Source: Palaemon carinicauda (lineage: Eukaryota > Arthropoda > Malacostraca > Decapoda > Palaemonidae). Taken from it: 64,000 nucleotides of DNA. A program made the position numbers and the translations under genes. Below the pieces are notes generated by a model. It did no database searches. It saw only the letters and a list, made by a program, of their open reading frames with translations, and was not told where the DNA came from. Location: contig NC_090751.1 in assembly GCF_036898095.1 (NCBI RefSeq), positions 54,367,257-54,431,256 of the forward strand, given 5' to 3'. Of the stretch, positions 20,906 through 32,200 are shown in pieces. Numbering within the stretch: position 1 is the stretch's first letter; each line of letters opens with the position of its first letter.

Positions 20906-22029
20906 CGGCGAATTCCACAGCCGGTGGTAGCAGCAGGGACGCGTGCTCCTAGGCGGCACTCGGGATCACCTCCATCCAAGCACAGGTTGGTAGTGCAGGA
21001 CGAAGACAGGTCAGTACAGCATTCTTCCCACCTTCTTTTCAGGCAGGAACCGTCGTGTCCTCTCCAAAGGATCGCCCGATCCCTTTCACCTTAGCGAGGA
21101 TTTCGGACTCTGTGTCCTTGGAGCAGCAGACATGGTTTGATCCGCTGGCACGGGCGTTAATGAGGTTTATGAAACCAGCACTCACCGGCCAGGGTAACAA
21201 ACCAGCGGCTGTCTCTCCTACGCTGAAGAGAAAGAGAGGAGTGGACTTCGTGGTGACTTCCCCCAGGGCGAAGTTGGTTCCCAAGAGGTCGGTCTCGAGG
21301 GTCCCCTCTCCTGCACTAGTACTCTCTCCTTCTCCCGCCCTGGAAGGATTTTTGGCGGGGGGGCTTTCCGTTGAAGATTTCTCCATCGGACAAGGGGTGA
21401 CTGCTTACCTCTTCCTCTGGGAGCTTACCAGGTTCTTTCCCTCCTCGGTTACGGCCCGAGGTTTGGTTCAAGGAAGCTACAGGAAGATCAAGGGTACTTT
21501 CCTCCTCTCGAGCTCAGGCACCTTGGCCTTTCGTCGTTAAGTATCTACTTGCGGACAAGCTCGATGTTGTACCATCTGGACGCACTGACTGAAGGCTTCC
21601 TTCGGGTGTCTCATCTGTGGAGGTCAACGACCTCAGACACCCTTCCATCCTTGAGAAGAGTTTTGTCTTTGCCCAAGGACAGAGACTTAAACATCTGCTG
21701 TGCGGAGTAAATCGACTTCCGGTTTCACTCCTCCAAGGCGCTTTCTTCCAGACTCTGCAGGGCTCCAGCTCCCTTTTCTTTCAACCACGTCGGCCTAAGT
21801 TATCGGCTACGACAACTGGGACAAGGTGTCCAATTGCAGTTTCCTCCTGTCAGGAACAGATGGCACGGGAGACTCCCCCGGGGGGGGCATAGTCCTAAAA
21901 GGAGTTCACGAACTCTAGGATTGCAGGTTTTTTCGCCGGGAGGATGCTTAAGGTTACTCATCCGAATGACAGCTTCCCGATGCCCATTCCCGCACAATCT
22001 CTGTGAGTAGCCAAGGATATCGCGCCTGC

Positions 22030-22680
22030 CGTCTCTGTCAGCGAATTCAGTGTCTCTGAACCTCTATGCCATAGCATCAGCAGAGTTGCCCGGTTGGGCA
22101 GAATGATCCATACCTTAGGCGAAGGTCTTCCTTAGGATCATCGACGGCTTCACCCCCGGCCCCCTCAGTCGATCCTTTCTTGTAAGGAAGGATCTGAGAG
22201 GGGACGTCCATAGTCGACCTCTCAGCCCTGATCAAGTTTGTCGAACAAACTTCGGCCAGCGTAGACCAGCAGAATCGATCAGACTGGTAACGAGGCGACA
22301 GGACTCCTTTAACCCTGGATCGGAAGGACGGGTACTTTCAGTTTCCATTCCATCCATCTTCCAGGGTGCTCGTCGAATTCAGCCTAAACTGCAAGTATTC
22401 CTGCTTATGATGCAGTGTGGCTATCCCGCCGTGGCATAGCAGGTTTGTTTCCCCAGAGAACTCTCCCTGCCTTCCTCTTGGCCGCTCAGGTGCAGACTTC
22501 CGCCTCCTCTGCTGTTTGGAGGGCTGGTCAACTCCGGTAGGCTCGGGTTTCGACCTTCTTCAGCGCCGGGAAAAGCTTCCGAATGCTGACCATGAGTGTG
22601 GGCTCATGGTATTTTGCTTGGAGCCTTCTCTTCCTCTGCCTCAACATCTGGAGTATCTGGCCATGATATTGAGTCAACCG
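22030..22680 (+). pseudogene. DIRS-B reverse transcriptase remnant
   Basis: Nucleotide similarity to the DIRS-C RT segment (28800-29170): ctatgccat, gtcgatcctttctt, ctgatcaagtttgtc-aacaaac, and ctggatcggaaggacg followed by ttccattccatccatcttccagg. These correspond to the LNKFV and LDRKD-FQ-P-HPSSR blocks before the first catalytic Asp region. Frames are broken. It runs into the 5S-like insert at 22681. Confidence 0.6.
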
Positions 22681-22783
22681 CCTTACCACGTTGGAAACCC
22701 CGCTTCTCGTCCGTCCAGCGAGGTTAAGCAACGTCGGTACTTGGATGGGTGACCACCTGGGGACGCCAGATTCTGTTACCACA
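22681..22783 (+). ncRNA. 5S rRNA-derived sequence (partial, internally deleted)
   Basis: The stretch taccacgttg...ttctcgtccg...gaggttaagcaacgtcgg...tacttggatgggtgacc...cctgggga follows the order of eukaryotic 5S rRNA from about nucleotide 12 to the 3' part, including the pol III box C region ggatgggtgacc. About ten bases are missing between cgtcgg and tacttgg, and the 5' end is absent, so it is not a working 5S gene. It interrupts the DIRS-B pol remnant. ttaccac occurs at both edges (22683-22689 and 22777-22783), consistent with a short target duplication or microhomology. It could be a 5S-derived SINE head or a retroposed/repair-captured 5S fragment. Confidence 0.75.
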
Positions 22784-23789
22784 TCCTCCGAGCCTTCCTT
22801 TCGGTTCACCGTGGCAAGACTGAGGAGAGTCGCAGTACCTGTTCTCAGTCAAGCAGAGTTTTCAGCCCTACCTTGGAACGTTTCCTAGTTCTTCTTTCCT
22901 CATTGACCCGTTTATAGTCCGAACGGTCGCCTCAGGATAAGTTCCATGTGGGGCGATCCAAGTTCCGGTGGCTTCAGGCAATGTTTAACCGGACTCCCTG
23001 GCCCTATGGGACCAGCGGAACTATTAAACCTGCAATGGGTGTTGACCTATGGAGCCTCTTGATGGTAGTGGATATTCTCGTCCTTTCCCCACATTCTTGA
23101 TGCGGTTCTCGGACTCGTCAAAGGAAAGGGGGGGGGGGCATGTTCCGGTCCAGGCCTATGGTCAAGACCTGAAGGATACCTCTCCATCATTCAGGCAGGC
23201 TTAAGGGCCTTAGTCTGGCCCCTCTTCAGATCCTACCGCTCCTGCCAAGTCGCCCCGTTGCGTGTCGACTTCATGCTAACCAGCAGGGGACGCATTTTCA
23301 CACCTTCACATCTTGCAGTAGAGATATCGGGATGATTGAGATTCTCTCAATTCCACCATCGGCTCTCTCATTCCAGGCAGGGGAATGTCTCTCTCAGACT
23401 ATCCGAGCAGAGCCTCATAGAGAGAGTGTACCTAGGGGTCTTTGACCTTGGGTAACCAGCAAGTGCTGGTCTGGGGGACCTGATCGCGACAGCTTGGAAC
23501 CTCAAGCTTCCGCTAGTTTTCCCCCCAGTCTCAGACCCCGAGACTCTGGCAAGATGCATTCCGGTGATGGTGGGACAACTTCGACGCCTGCGTCTTCCCT
23601 CCTTTTTGTCTGCGGACAATGGGTCTCAACAAAACCAGGTTGTCTGTCAACCTTTCAATGGGAGAGCTCCACTGGGACTATGTGCAGAACGGTTTCTGGA
23701 CCCTCTGCTTCCCCTGACGGAACTCCCGGGAGAGCTTCTCCCACGGCGCAGACTACTCAAGCAACCACACTGCGACATCTCTCCCGAAC

Positions 23790-24840
23790 CGGGGCGTCGC
23801 TTCGGCTTCATGCCTGGAGACACTACGCTTCCTCCTCTAGAAGAGACAACCCGCTACAGTCGCGGTACGGAGGTCGCGTCATCTGCGATAGTCATCCACA
23901 GGGGTCTCCCAGGCAAAGTGAAGAGTCTAAGGTGGTTGGTGCCGTGGGAGATATACTTCTTCCCGTGAGGCCTCTTCTCCAGCAATAACGGTCTTATTGC
24001 CTTTCGGCGGGAGGAAACTCCTTTCCGCTCTTGGCAATGAAGCCTGTCGCTCAGCCTTTCCCTGACCTTCAGGCTTAAAGGAATAACTTTTTCCTGCCCG
24101 CTGGATCTATCCTCGCTCATGCGAAGCTACGATCGTCCCTGCCCTAGTCGGAGGAAGACCTCCAACTTGGAGCATGGCTCGGACTTTTAGTCCTTTAAGA
24201 GATCTTCTCAAGACCCTTTTACGACAGGCCTCGGATTGTATTCCGCCCTGGGTCTTCTGCTCACTCTGGCCACGGCCAGTGTGTGAGCAATCTTCTTGGT
24301 CTCTTACTACTCCCCCCCTTTCTAAGGAAGAGGGGAAGGCAACATTCAGGCTCGCTCCTGAGTTGTTGGCTAGACTCAGAATCTGAGGGTCCCGACCCTT
24401 CGGTCCGATTCATTCAAGATTTTGAGTCTCCATTCTGTGTCTGATGTCCCAAGACCTTCTCTTTCTTGCCAGTACAGGAATCGAGAGGTTAGCGCTGGGA
24501 ACAGCTGCAGTTTGGCCTCAGTTGCAGCCGATTTGGGAACACAAGGAGGACATGGGGGGAGAGTCACCAGTATACCTCTTCAGCCCGGACTCAAGGACAT
24601 TCATCTCGACCTGTCTTCAGACCCTCCCCCGTCACGTCGCCCTACAGCACGATGTTGGATACATCGCAACGTCCCTCGCCTTCGAGTAATACTACTCTGT
24701 GACGCAGGTGCTACAAGCTGGAGTCTGGAAGCGTCTGATGACCTTCGCAGCCCGCTTCCTGCAGGGCGTGACCCACAGGAGTCTCGATACGTTTTCTATC
24801 GCTCTGTGGTGGCTACACAACAGCTGGTCTAACCTCAGGC
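23790..24840 (+). pseudogene. DIRS-B tyrosine recombinase remnant
   Basis: Fragments in different frames: LRLHAW (about 23805), TFRLAPELLARL (about 24340), and a C-terminal block with IATSLAFE, LQAGVWKRLMTFAARFLQ and THRSLDTFSIA (about 24660-24820). The last block matches DIRS-D (IATSLAFKCN, VWKHQMTFTAHYLQ, THRKLDTFSIGPV) closely. Where DIRS-D keeps HYLQ, DIRS-B reads RFLQ, so the likely nucleophilic Tyr is lost, and stops interrupt the frame. Confidence 0.55.
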
Positions 24841-25290
24841 TCCTTTTTGGACAGGTAGCAGAAGGTTGAGGGCATTGTTATCAGGTTTTAGTCTGCATGA
24901 ACGAAAGAAGTATGTCTGGCCCTTACTTCTTTCTTCATCATCCCCTCTACGGGGAGAAGCAGCATCCTGGTCTCTGCATAGCTGACCTCGAACCTCTGCA
25001 GGTAAACCATGCTTCCTTGTGTTCCGAGTATTGAGTCAATACTGTCGCGTCCCCCATACCCTGACGAGGTGGTATTGGGAACGTCTTAACCCAGAGTTCC
25101 TTCTGGAACTCCAGGTCAACTGCCTAAGAACGGTCACACTTCTTCCTTCACACACAAGCTACGTAGGCCACATGGTTCCTTGCGGTGCAAGGGAACTTGT
25201 GAGGTGCAGGGGACTCCTGTTTCTCGAGTGCGACCTCACTCGGATTCTGAGTCCCCGGGTAAAGCCAAAGCCAGTATGGCTGGGGACTTT

Positions 25291-25790
25291 NNNNNNNNNN
25301 NNNNNNNNNNNNNNNNNNNNNNNNNNNNNNNNNNNNNNNNNNNNNNNNNNNNNNNNNNNNNNNNNNNNNNNNNNNNNNNNNNNNNNNNNNNNNNNNNNNN
25401 NNNNNNNNNNNNNNNNNNNNNNNNNNNNNNNNNNNNNNNNNNNNNNNNNNNNNNNNNNNNNNNNNNNNNNNNNNNNNNNNNNNNNNNNNNNNNNNNNNNN
25501 NNNNNNNNNNNNNNNNNNNNNNNNNNNNNNNNNNNNNNNNNNNNNNNNNNNNNNNNNNNNNNNNNNNNNNNNNNNNNNNNNNNNNNNNNNNNNNNNNNNN
25601 NNNNNNNNNNNNNNNNNNNNNNNNNNNNNNNNNNNNNNNNNNNNNNNNNNNNNNNNNNNNNNNNNNNNNNNNNNNNNNNNNNNNNNNNNNNNNNNNNNNN
25701 NNNNNNNNNNNNNNNNNNNNNNNNNNNNNNNNNNNNNNNNNNNNNNNNNNNNNNNNNNNNNNNNNNNNNNNNNNNNNNNNNNNNNNNNNN
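25291..25790. other. Assembly gap (500 N)
   Basis: A run of exactly 500 N. By comparison with DIRS-D it should hold the right end of DIRS-B, and before 25791 the left terminal region of DIRS-C. Confidence 1.
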
Positions 25791-27029
25791 TGAATCTAAT
25801 TGTATTTGTTAACTTTTCAGCTTCTGTAAAGAACACTTCCCTTTGGGGTTCAGTTGTTCTTACTTTGTGAACATTCTTAATTGAATTACATTTTTATAAT
25901 TCTGTTTTTGTTTCAGTTCTCCACCCTCCCCCTCCTCCCGTGAATGTCAGTGGGAGAGGAGGGCGCATACCTGATTGTAATTCTTATGTTCTATTCCCTC
26001 TGGGTTTCTCTGCGGAGTTCCTCCCTGGGGAATTTTTGTTAACTAATTATTTATTTTATTTTTTCCAGTAACGATCTGGTTTCTTCGTTGCCTAATGTGC
26101 CAACGAAGCAGAGCTGCCCTGTTTGTGCCTTGGGAGTCTGCTGCTGCTGCCGCCTCTCTAGGACGTCATGGGCGTGTTCCCTTCTCTTAGAAGTTCTCCC
26201 GTGACAACTGTCAGCTCCTTAGTTCATCTTAGAACGCTCAGGAGGTTCGCCTCCAGGGATGGGTAACTTCCCTTCCGAGGGAAGTTTCCTTCCCAGGTTT
26301 TAGTTTTTTCCCCTGCAGGGGGGGAACTCCTCTTACCTTAATAATTCCTGGATGGTTTTTTACGGGTCCTCGGGCGGTTATGCTCTTGGTGCTGAGCGAC
26401 TGCTCGTGTAACCATGCTCAAGGGGCTGAGCGGTTGCAAGACCGGACCATGGAATTTCGTGTGACTATGCTCTTGGGGCTGAGCGGTCGCACCTGCAGCT
26501 ATGCTCAAGGGGCTGAGCGGCTGCAAGATCTTGTGACCTCTCTCGTTCGCGAGGGAGGCCACTCATAAGGACTCCTCTTCGGAGGATTTCTCCTTATAGG
26601 TCAGCTTGCTGATCCAACGGCCCTATGGGGCGCCATCATCAGTGTCTTCTAGTCTCTTCTACGAAGTGTTCACCTCTCTCGTTCGCGAGAGAGATCACTC
26701 TTAGAGACTCCTCTTCGGAGGACTGTTCATGTTCAGACCAGCCAGTGGTTCGGGACCTCTCCGCAGTTCTCCATCTCCTAGTCCTGCTGACCTGCCGTCT
26801 CCGTTCCTGGCTGCTGACGCTGTGGGCGCCTACGCACCCCGTTATCCAACGGGCACCGGTCCCTTCGGGGCAAAAGGGGCTTTCTCACACTGTGAGTAAG
26901 CCCCTTAAGTGCCAGGTTCGCCCTGCGTGCCAATGTTTTTCTGCGCGCAAGCGCTCGCCGACTGTTCCTGAGAATTCCATCCAGAGGAATCCTGTTCCAG
27001 TCCTGATCGTCCCAGTTCCGGATCGTCCT

Positions 27030-27620
27030 TTATCTTAACGCGCTCATGCTCGCCGATGATCTTCCTACGCCAATGATATTCCTTTGCGCGCAAGCGCCGA
27101 CGATCTTCTTACTCGCTAGCGCTGACGATCATCCTCGCGCGCAAGCGCCGACGATCTTCTTCACGAGCGAGCGATGATTTCGCGCTAGTGCTGACGATCT
27201 TCTTACGTGTGCAAGCGCCGACGATCTTCTTTGCGCGCTAGCGCTGACGATCTTCTCACCTGCGCAAGCGCCGACGATCATCTTGGCTGACGATCTTCTC
27301 TCACGAGCGAGCGCTGACGATCTTCTTACACGCACAGGCGCCGTCCATCTTCTTACGCGCGCAAGTGCTTACGATCGTCAAGTTCCGGCGATCTTCTTGG
27401 CGAAAGATCTTCTTTGGCGTGGCAGCGCTGACGATCTTCCTACGCACGTAAGCTCCGACGATCGTCCACGCGCAGGCTCCTATGGTTCCCCGCGCCAACG
27501 ATCTTCTTACGCGCAAGCGCCGACGATCTTCTTGCGCGCTCAAGTGCCGACGATCTTTAGCGCTGTCGATCTTCTTTCACGCACAAGCACCGACGATCTT
27601 CAAGCGCCAACAACCTTGTA
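27030..27620 (+). repeat. DIRS-C minisatellite, about 30-bp units (forward arm)
   Basis: Irregular tandem units of the type gcgcaagcgc + cgacgatcttctt. The inverted arm carries the same array as agaagatcgtcggcgcttgcg units at about 31760-32460, with a different number of units. Confidence 0.85.
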
Positions 27621-28110
27621 CGCGTGCGCGCTGACATCCGCGCCGACTTTTTCACGGGCTCTTCAATCTGATTCCTGCTCACCCAATGATGTCTCGCCCG
27701 CGCGAGAATGTTTTCAACGGTTTCTCGCGCGCGCGACCCCTGGTTTTTCCCATCGCGCGAGCGCCAGCGTCTCTCGCGCGCGACCCCTGGGGTTTTCCCA
27801 TCGCGCGAGCACCAGCGCGCTCCCTCTACCAAGGTGAGACCTTCTCCATGGGAGAAACCCCACCTCGAGCAGGGGAATCGTCCCATGTTAGGGAGAGAAG
27901 AGCCCTCAGTCTTCTTTGTTGGAGTTACGTATCCCTCCTAGGAGGGAATCGAAGGACTAAGAGTTCCCCCAAGGTGAACTTTGGGTACAAGTGACTTTGC
28001 TGCTAGTTCACCAGCAGGAGAGCAGCATGATTCAGAGCACCACTCCGTGGAAGAGCCTTCCAGCCGACAGGTGACATCCTCGACAACAGAGTTCCTGAGT
28101 CAGGAAAAGG

Positions 28111-28572
28111 TTGCGATTTTGCCATACAGGCCACTTCGTGGCTGGATGTCTGGGTAGGGTCTCTGGGCATCCTGCCGCGACCCGAGAATCTGTCCAAGGA
28201 GAGCATCAGGAAGCCCTGGAGACCTTCCTCCTCTCGGGCACACGTACCATCGAGTTTCTGGCCCTACAAGTTTCGATCTTGTGGGCAAACTCGATCTTGA
28301 AACAACGTGATGCGGTGGCCGAGAGGTTCCACCGGAAGGTTCCAGCCGTGGATACCTGTAGGCTCAGACACTCTTCCATCTTGGGAAAGAGTCTGTTTGA
28401 GCCCAAGGGTACGAAACAGGCACCTGAGAGGTGGAAGAGATTGGACCACAATTCTCTTCTCCAAAGGGCCCTTACATATAAGCCCTACAAGCCTCCAGGA
28501 CCTCAACAACCTCGCCAATCCAAGACGACGAAACCGATAGCAGCAGCAAAGACGAATGTGTCCAACCAGTAG
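28111..28572 (+). pseudogene. DIRS-C gag C-terminal segment
   Basis: Open for 153 codons, ending in a stop after AAAKTNVSNQ. It includes LLQRALTYKPYKPPGPQQPR, similar to LLHRALTSWPYRTAPQLQ in DIRS-D (36731-36928), a proline-rich gag tail seen in both elements. The upstream gag is separated by frame changes and the minisatellite. Role inferred from position before RT. Confidence 0.55.
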
Positions 28573-28689
28573 CCCTTTCCTGTCAGAGACAAGGAGGGCA
28601 AGAAGTCCTCTATGGAAGGCAAGAATCCTAGAGGGATTAGCCAAGGCTGCGAGCACTAGGATTAGCAATCCCCCTGCATGTCCACCAGT

Positions 28690-29177
28690 GGGGGAATGCC
28701 GGCAAGTTGCGCATTCAGGTGGCAGCAACGCGAGTCAGATTCCTGGACGATCTCTGTGATCTGTCTGGAATATCGCGTCCCGTTCTTAACGTCTCTCCCA
28801 CCCCTGACAGTGAATCCAGTGGCGTTGAGCTCCTATGCCATGGGATGGGTAAAGGGGCTATCCCTTCGGGCAGATTTCGAGACCATGCTCAAGAAGAATG
28901 CTCTCCAGGAGGTCGTCGACGGCTTCCCAGGCTCCTTCAGTCGACCCTTTCTCGTAAAGGAGCCGTCTGGAGGCTGAAGACCCGTCATCGGCCTCGCATC
29001 CCTGAACAAGTTTGTTAAACAAACTCCGTTCAACATGGAGACAGCAGACACAGTCAGACTTGCAGTGAGACCGCAAGACTTCATGTGTACGCTGGACCGG
29101 AAGGACGCATAGTGTACTTCCAGATTCCAATCCATCCGTCTTCCAGGAAGTACTTTAGACTCGGCCTAGACAACAAG
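28690..29177 (+). pseudogene. DIRS-C reverse transcriptase N-terminal fragment
   Basis: Across frames: MGWVKGLSLRADFETML, FSRPFLVKEPSGG, then (after a TGA) a VIGLASLNKFVKQ block, FNMETADTVRLAVRPQDFMC, LDRKDA and, just before the foldback, YFRL-LDNK. It ends before the catalytic YLDD box. The same fragment recurs at 29797-30284 and 30904-31391 in the tandem units. Non-functional. Confidence 0.65.
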
Positions 29178-29215
29178 CCTCTGGTGGATCTTGTTGTCTA
29201 GGCTGAGTCTAAAGT
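29152..29215. repeat. Perfect-turn hairpin at the DIRS-C foldback point
   Basis: A 26-base stem (one G-T mismatch here, perfect in the next two units at 30259-30322 and 31366-31429) with a 12-base loop c(c/t)-ctggtggat. The left stem is normal RT coding sequence and the right stem is its inverse, so this is the physical turning point of the inverted arms. Confidence 0.9.
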
Positions 29216-32200
29216 CTTCTCTCCTTATCACGGGACGATTCCCCAGCTCGAGGTGGGGTATCTCCCATGGAGAAGGTCTCACCTTGGTAGAGGGAGCGCG
29301 ATGGGAAAACCCCAGGGGTCACGCGCGAGAGACGCTGGCGCTCGCGCGATGGGAAAAACCAGGGGTCACGCGCGAGAAACCGTTGAAAACATTCTCGCAT
29401 GGGCGCGGGCGAGACATCATTGGGTGAGCAAGAATCAGATTGAAGAGCCCGTGAAAAAGTCGGCGCGGCTGTCTGCGCGCACGCGTACAAGGTTGTTGGC
29501 GCTTGAAGATCGTCGGTGCTTGTGCGTGAAAGAAGATCGACAGCGCTAAAGATCGTCGGCACTTGAGTGCGCAAGAAGATCGTCGGCGTTTGCGTGTGAA
29601 AGAAGATCGTCGGCTCTTGCGCGCGTAAGAAGATCGTTGGCGCGGGGAACCATAGGAGACGAACGTGTCCAACCAGTAGCCCTTTCCTGTCAGAGACAAG
29701 GAGGGAAAGAAGTCCTCCAGGGAAGGCAAGAATCCTAGAGGGAGTAGCTAAGGCTGCGAGCACTAGGATTGGCAATCCCCCTGCATGTCCACTAGTGGGG
29801 GGATGCCGGCAAGTTGCGCATTCAGGTGGCAGCAACGCGAGTCAGATTCCTGGACGATCTCTGTGATCTGTCCGGAATATCGCGTCCCGTTCTTAACGTC
29901 TCTCCCACCCCTGACAGTGAATCCAGTGGCGTTGAGCTCCTATGCCATGGGATGGGTAAAGGGGCTATCCCTTCGGGCAGATTTCGAGACCATGCTCAAG
30001 AAGAATGCTCTCCAGGAGGTCGTCTACGGCTTCCCAGGCTTCTTCAGTCGACCCTTTCTCGTAAAGGAGCCGTCTGGAGGCTGAAGACCCGTCATCGGCC
30101 TCGCATCCCTGAACAAGTTTGTTAAACAAACTCCGTTCAACATGGAGACAGCAGACACAGTCAGACTTGCAGTGAGACCGCAAGACTTCATGTGTACGCT
30201 GGACCGGAAGGACGCATAGTGTACTTCCAGATTCCAATCCATCCGTCTTCCAGGAAGTACTTTAGACTCAGCCTAGACAACAAGCCCCTGGTGGATCTTG
30301 TTGTCTAGGCTGAGTCTAAAGTCTTCTCTCCTTATCACGGGACGATTCCCCTGCTCGAGGTGGGGTATCTCCCATGGAGAAGGTCTCACCTTGGTAGAGG
30401 GAGCGCGATGGGAAAACCCCAGGGGTCACGCGCGAGAGACGCTGGCGCTCGCGCGATGGGAAAAACCAGGGGTCACGCGCGAGAAACCGTTGAAAACATT
30501 CTCGCATGGGCGCGGGCGAGACATCATTGGGTGAGCAAGAATCAGATTGAAGAGCCCGTGAAAAAGTCGGCGCGGCTGTCTGCGCGCACGCGTACAAGGT
30601 TGTTGGCGCTTGAAGATCGTCGGTGCTTGTGCGTGAAAGAAGATCGACAGCGCTAAAGATCGTCGGCACTTGAGTGCGCAAGAAGATCGTCGGCGTTTGC
30701 GTGTGAAAGAAGATCGTCGGCTCTTGCGCGCGTAAGAAGATCGTTGGCGCGGGGAACCATAGGAGACGAACGTGACCAACCAGTAGCCCTTTCCTGTCAG
30801 AGACAAGGAGGGAAAGAAGTCCTCCAGGGAAGGCAAGAATCCTAGAGGGAGTAGCTAAGGCTGCGAGCACTAGGATTGGCAATCCCCCTGCATGTCCACT
30901 AGTGGGGGGATGCCGGCAAGTTGCGCATTCAGGTGGCAGCAACGCGAGTCAGATTCCTGGACGATCTCTGTGATCTGTCCGGAATATCGCGTCCCGTTCT
31001 TAACGTCTCTCCCACCCCTGACAGTGAATCCAGTGGCGTTGAGCTCCTATGCCATGGGATGGGTAAAGGGGCTATCCCTTCGGGCAGATTTCGAGACCAT
31101 GCTCAAGAAGAATGCTCTCCAGGAGGTCGTCTACGGCTTCCCAGGCTTCTTCAGTCGACCCTTTCTCGTAAAGGAGCCGTCTGGAGGCTGAAGACCCGTC
31201 ATCGGCCTCGCATCCCTGAACAAGTTTGTTAAACAAACTCCGTTCAACATGGAGACAGCAGACACAGTCAGACTTGCAGTGAGACCGCAAGACTTCATGT
31301 GTACGCTGGACCGGAAGGACGCATAGTGTACTTCCAGATTCCAATCCATCCGTCTTCCAGGAAGTACTTTAGACTCAGCCTAGACAACAAGCCCCTGGTG
31401 GATCTTGTTGTCTAGGCTGAGTCTAAAGTCTTCTCTCCCTAACACGGGACGATTCCCCTGCTTGAGGTGGGGTTTCTCCCATGGAGAAGGTCTCACCTTG
31501 GTAGAGGGAGCGCGATGGGAAAACCCCAGGGGTCGCGCGCGAGAGACGCTGGCGCTCGCGCGATGGGAAAAACCAGGGGTCACGCGCGAGAAACCGTTGA
31601 AAACATTCTCGCCCGCGCCCGGGCGAGACATCATTTTGTGAGCAGGAATCAGATTGAAGAGCCCGTGAAAAAGTCGGCGCGGCTGTCTGCGTGCACGCGT
31701 ACAAGGTTGTTGGCGCTTGAAGATCGTCGGTGCTTGTGCGTGAAAGAAGATCGACAGCGCTAAAGATCGTCGGCACTTGAGTGCGCAAGAAGATCGTCGG
31801 CGTTTGCGTTTGAAAGAAGATCGTTGGCGCTTGCGCGCGTAAGAAGATCGTTGGCGCGGGGAACCATAGGAGCCTGCGCGTGGACGATCGTCGGAGCTTA
31901 TGTGCGTAGGAAGATTGTCAGCGCTAGCACGCCAAAGAAGATCGTTCGCCAAGAAGATCGCCGGAGCTTGACGATCGTCAGCGCTTGCGCTCGTAAGAAG
32001 ATGGACGGCGCTCGAAGATCGTCGGCGCCTGCGCGTGTAAGAAGATCGTCAGCCAAGATGATCGTCGGCGCTTGCGCGTAAGAAGATCGTCGGCGCTTGC
32101 GCGCGTAAGAAGATCGTCAGCGCTAGCGAGCAAAGAAGATCGTCGGCCCTTGCGCGCGTAAGAAGATCTTCAGCGCTAGCGCGCAAAGAAGATCGTCGGC

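Larger units (their letters stand above)
18590..21900 (+). pseudogene. DIRS-B gag-like remnant
   Basis: Sequence at 18590-19150 is homologous to the leader/gag start of DIRS-C at 26070-26600 (blocks such as gctcaaggggctg and gactcctcttcggagga). The centre is expanded by tandem arrays. The 21055-21540 frame is Ser/Pro-rich with RPIPFTLARISDSVSLEQQ. A later frame (21617-21892) has FAQGQRLKHLL and LLQGAFFQTLQGSSSLF, similar in position to gag C-terminal LLQRALTYKPY in DIRS-C. Frames do not join. The function is inferred from position only. Confidence 0.5.
17737..25290 (+). mobile_element. DIRS-B: decayed DIRS-like element with large internal minisatellites
   Basis: Begins tttgttccgtaaccgaaatac immediately after DIRS-A. 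Order: left terminal/leader (to about 18590), gag-like remnant with four tandem arrays (to about 21900), RT remnant (about 22030-22640), a 5S rRNA-derived insert, further pol remnants, a recombinase remnant (to about 24840) and a right non-coding segment that resembles the DIRS-D right part (37430-37920). The right end falls in the assembly gap. Numerous stops and frameshifts show it is inactive. Confidence 0.75.
28551..31871 (+). repeat. 1107-bp tandem triplication
   Basis: Three units start at 28551, 29658 and 30765 (each gacgaa-gtg-ccaaccag). Each consists of forward RT sequence, a 26-bp-stem hairpin and reverse-oriented gag/minisatellite sequence up to the ccataggag point. Units 2 and 3 differ at very few positions; unit 1 differs a little more. 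The third unit continues into the long reverse arm instead of re-entering RT. Confidence 0.9.

Noticed and set aside
26338..27000. Repeated gctcaaggggctgagcgg units as an RNA or CRISPR-like array
   Set aside because: Units are few, irregular, lack unique spacers and occur within DIRS leaders. The genome is eukaryotic.
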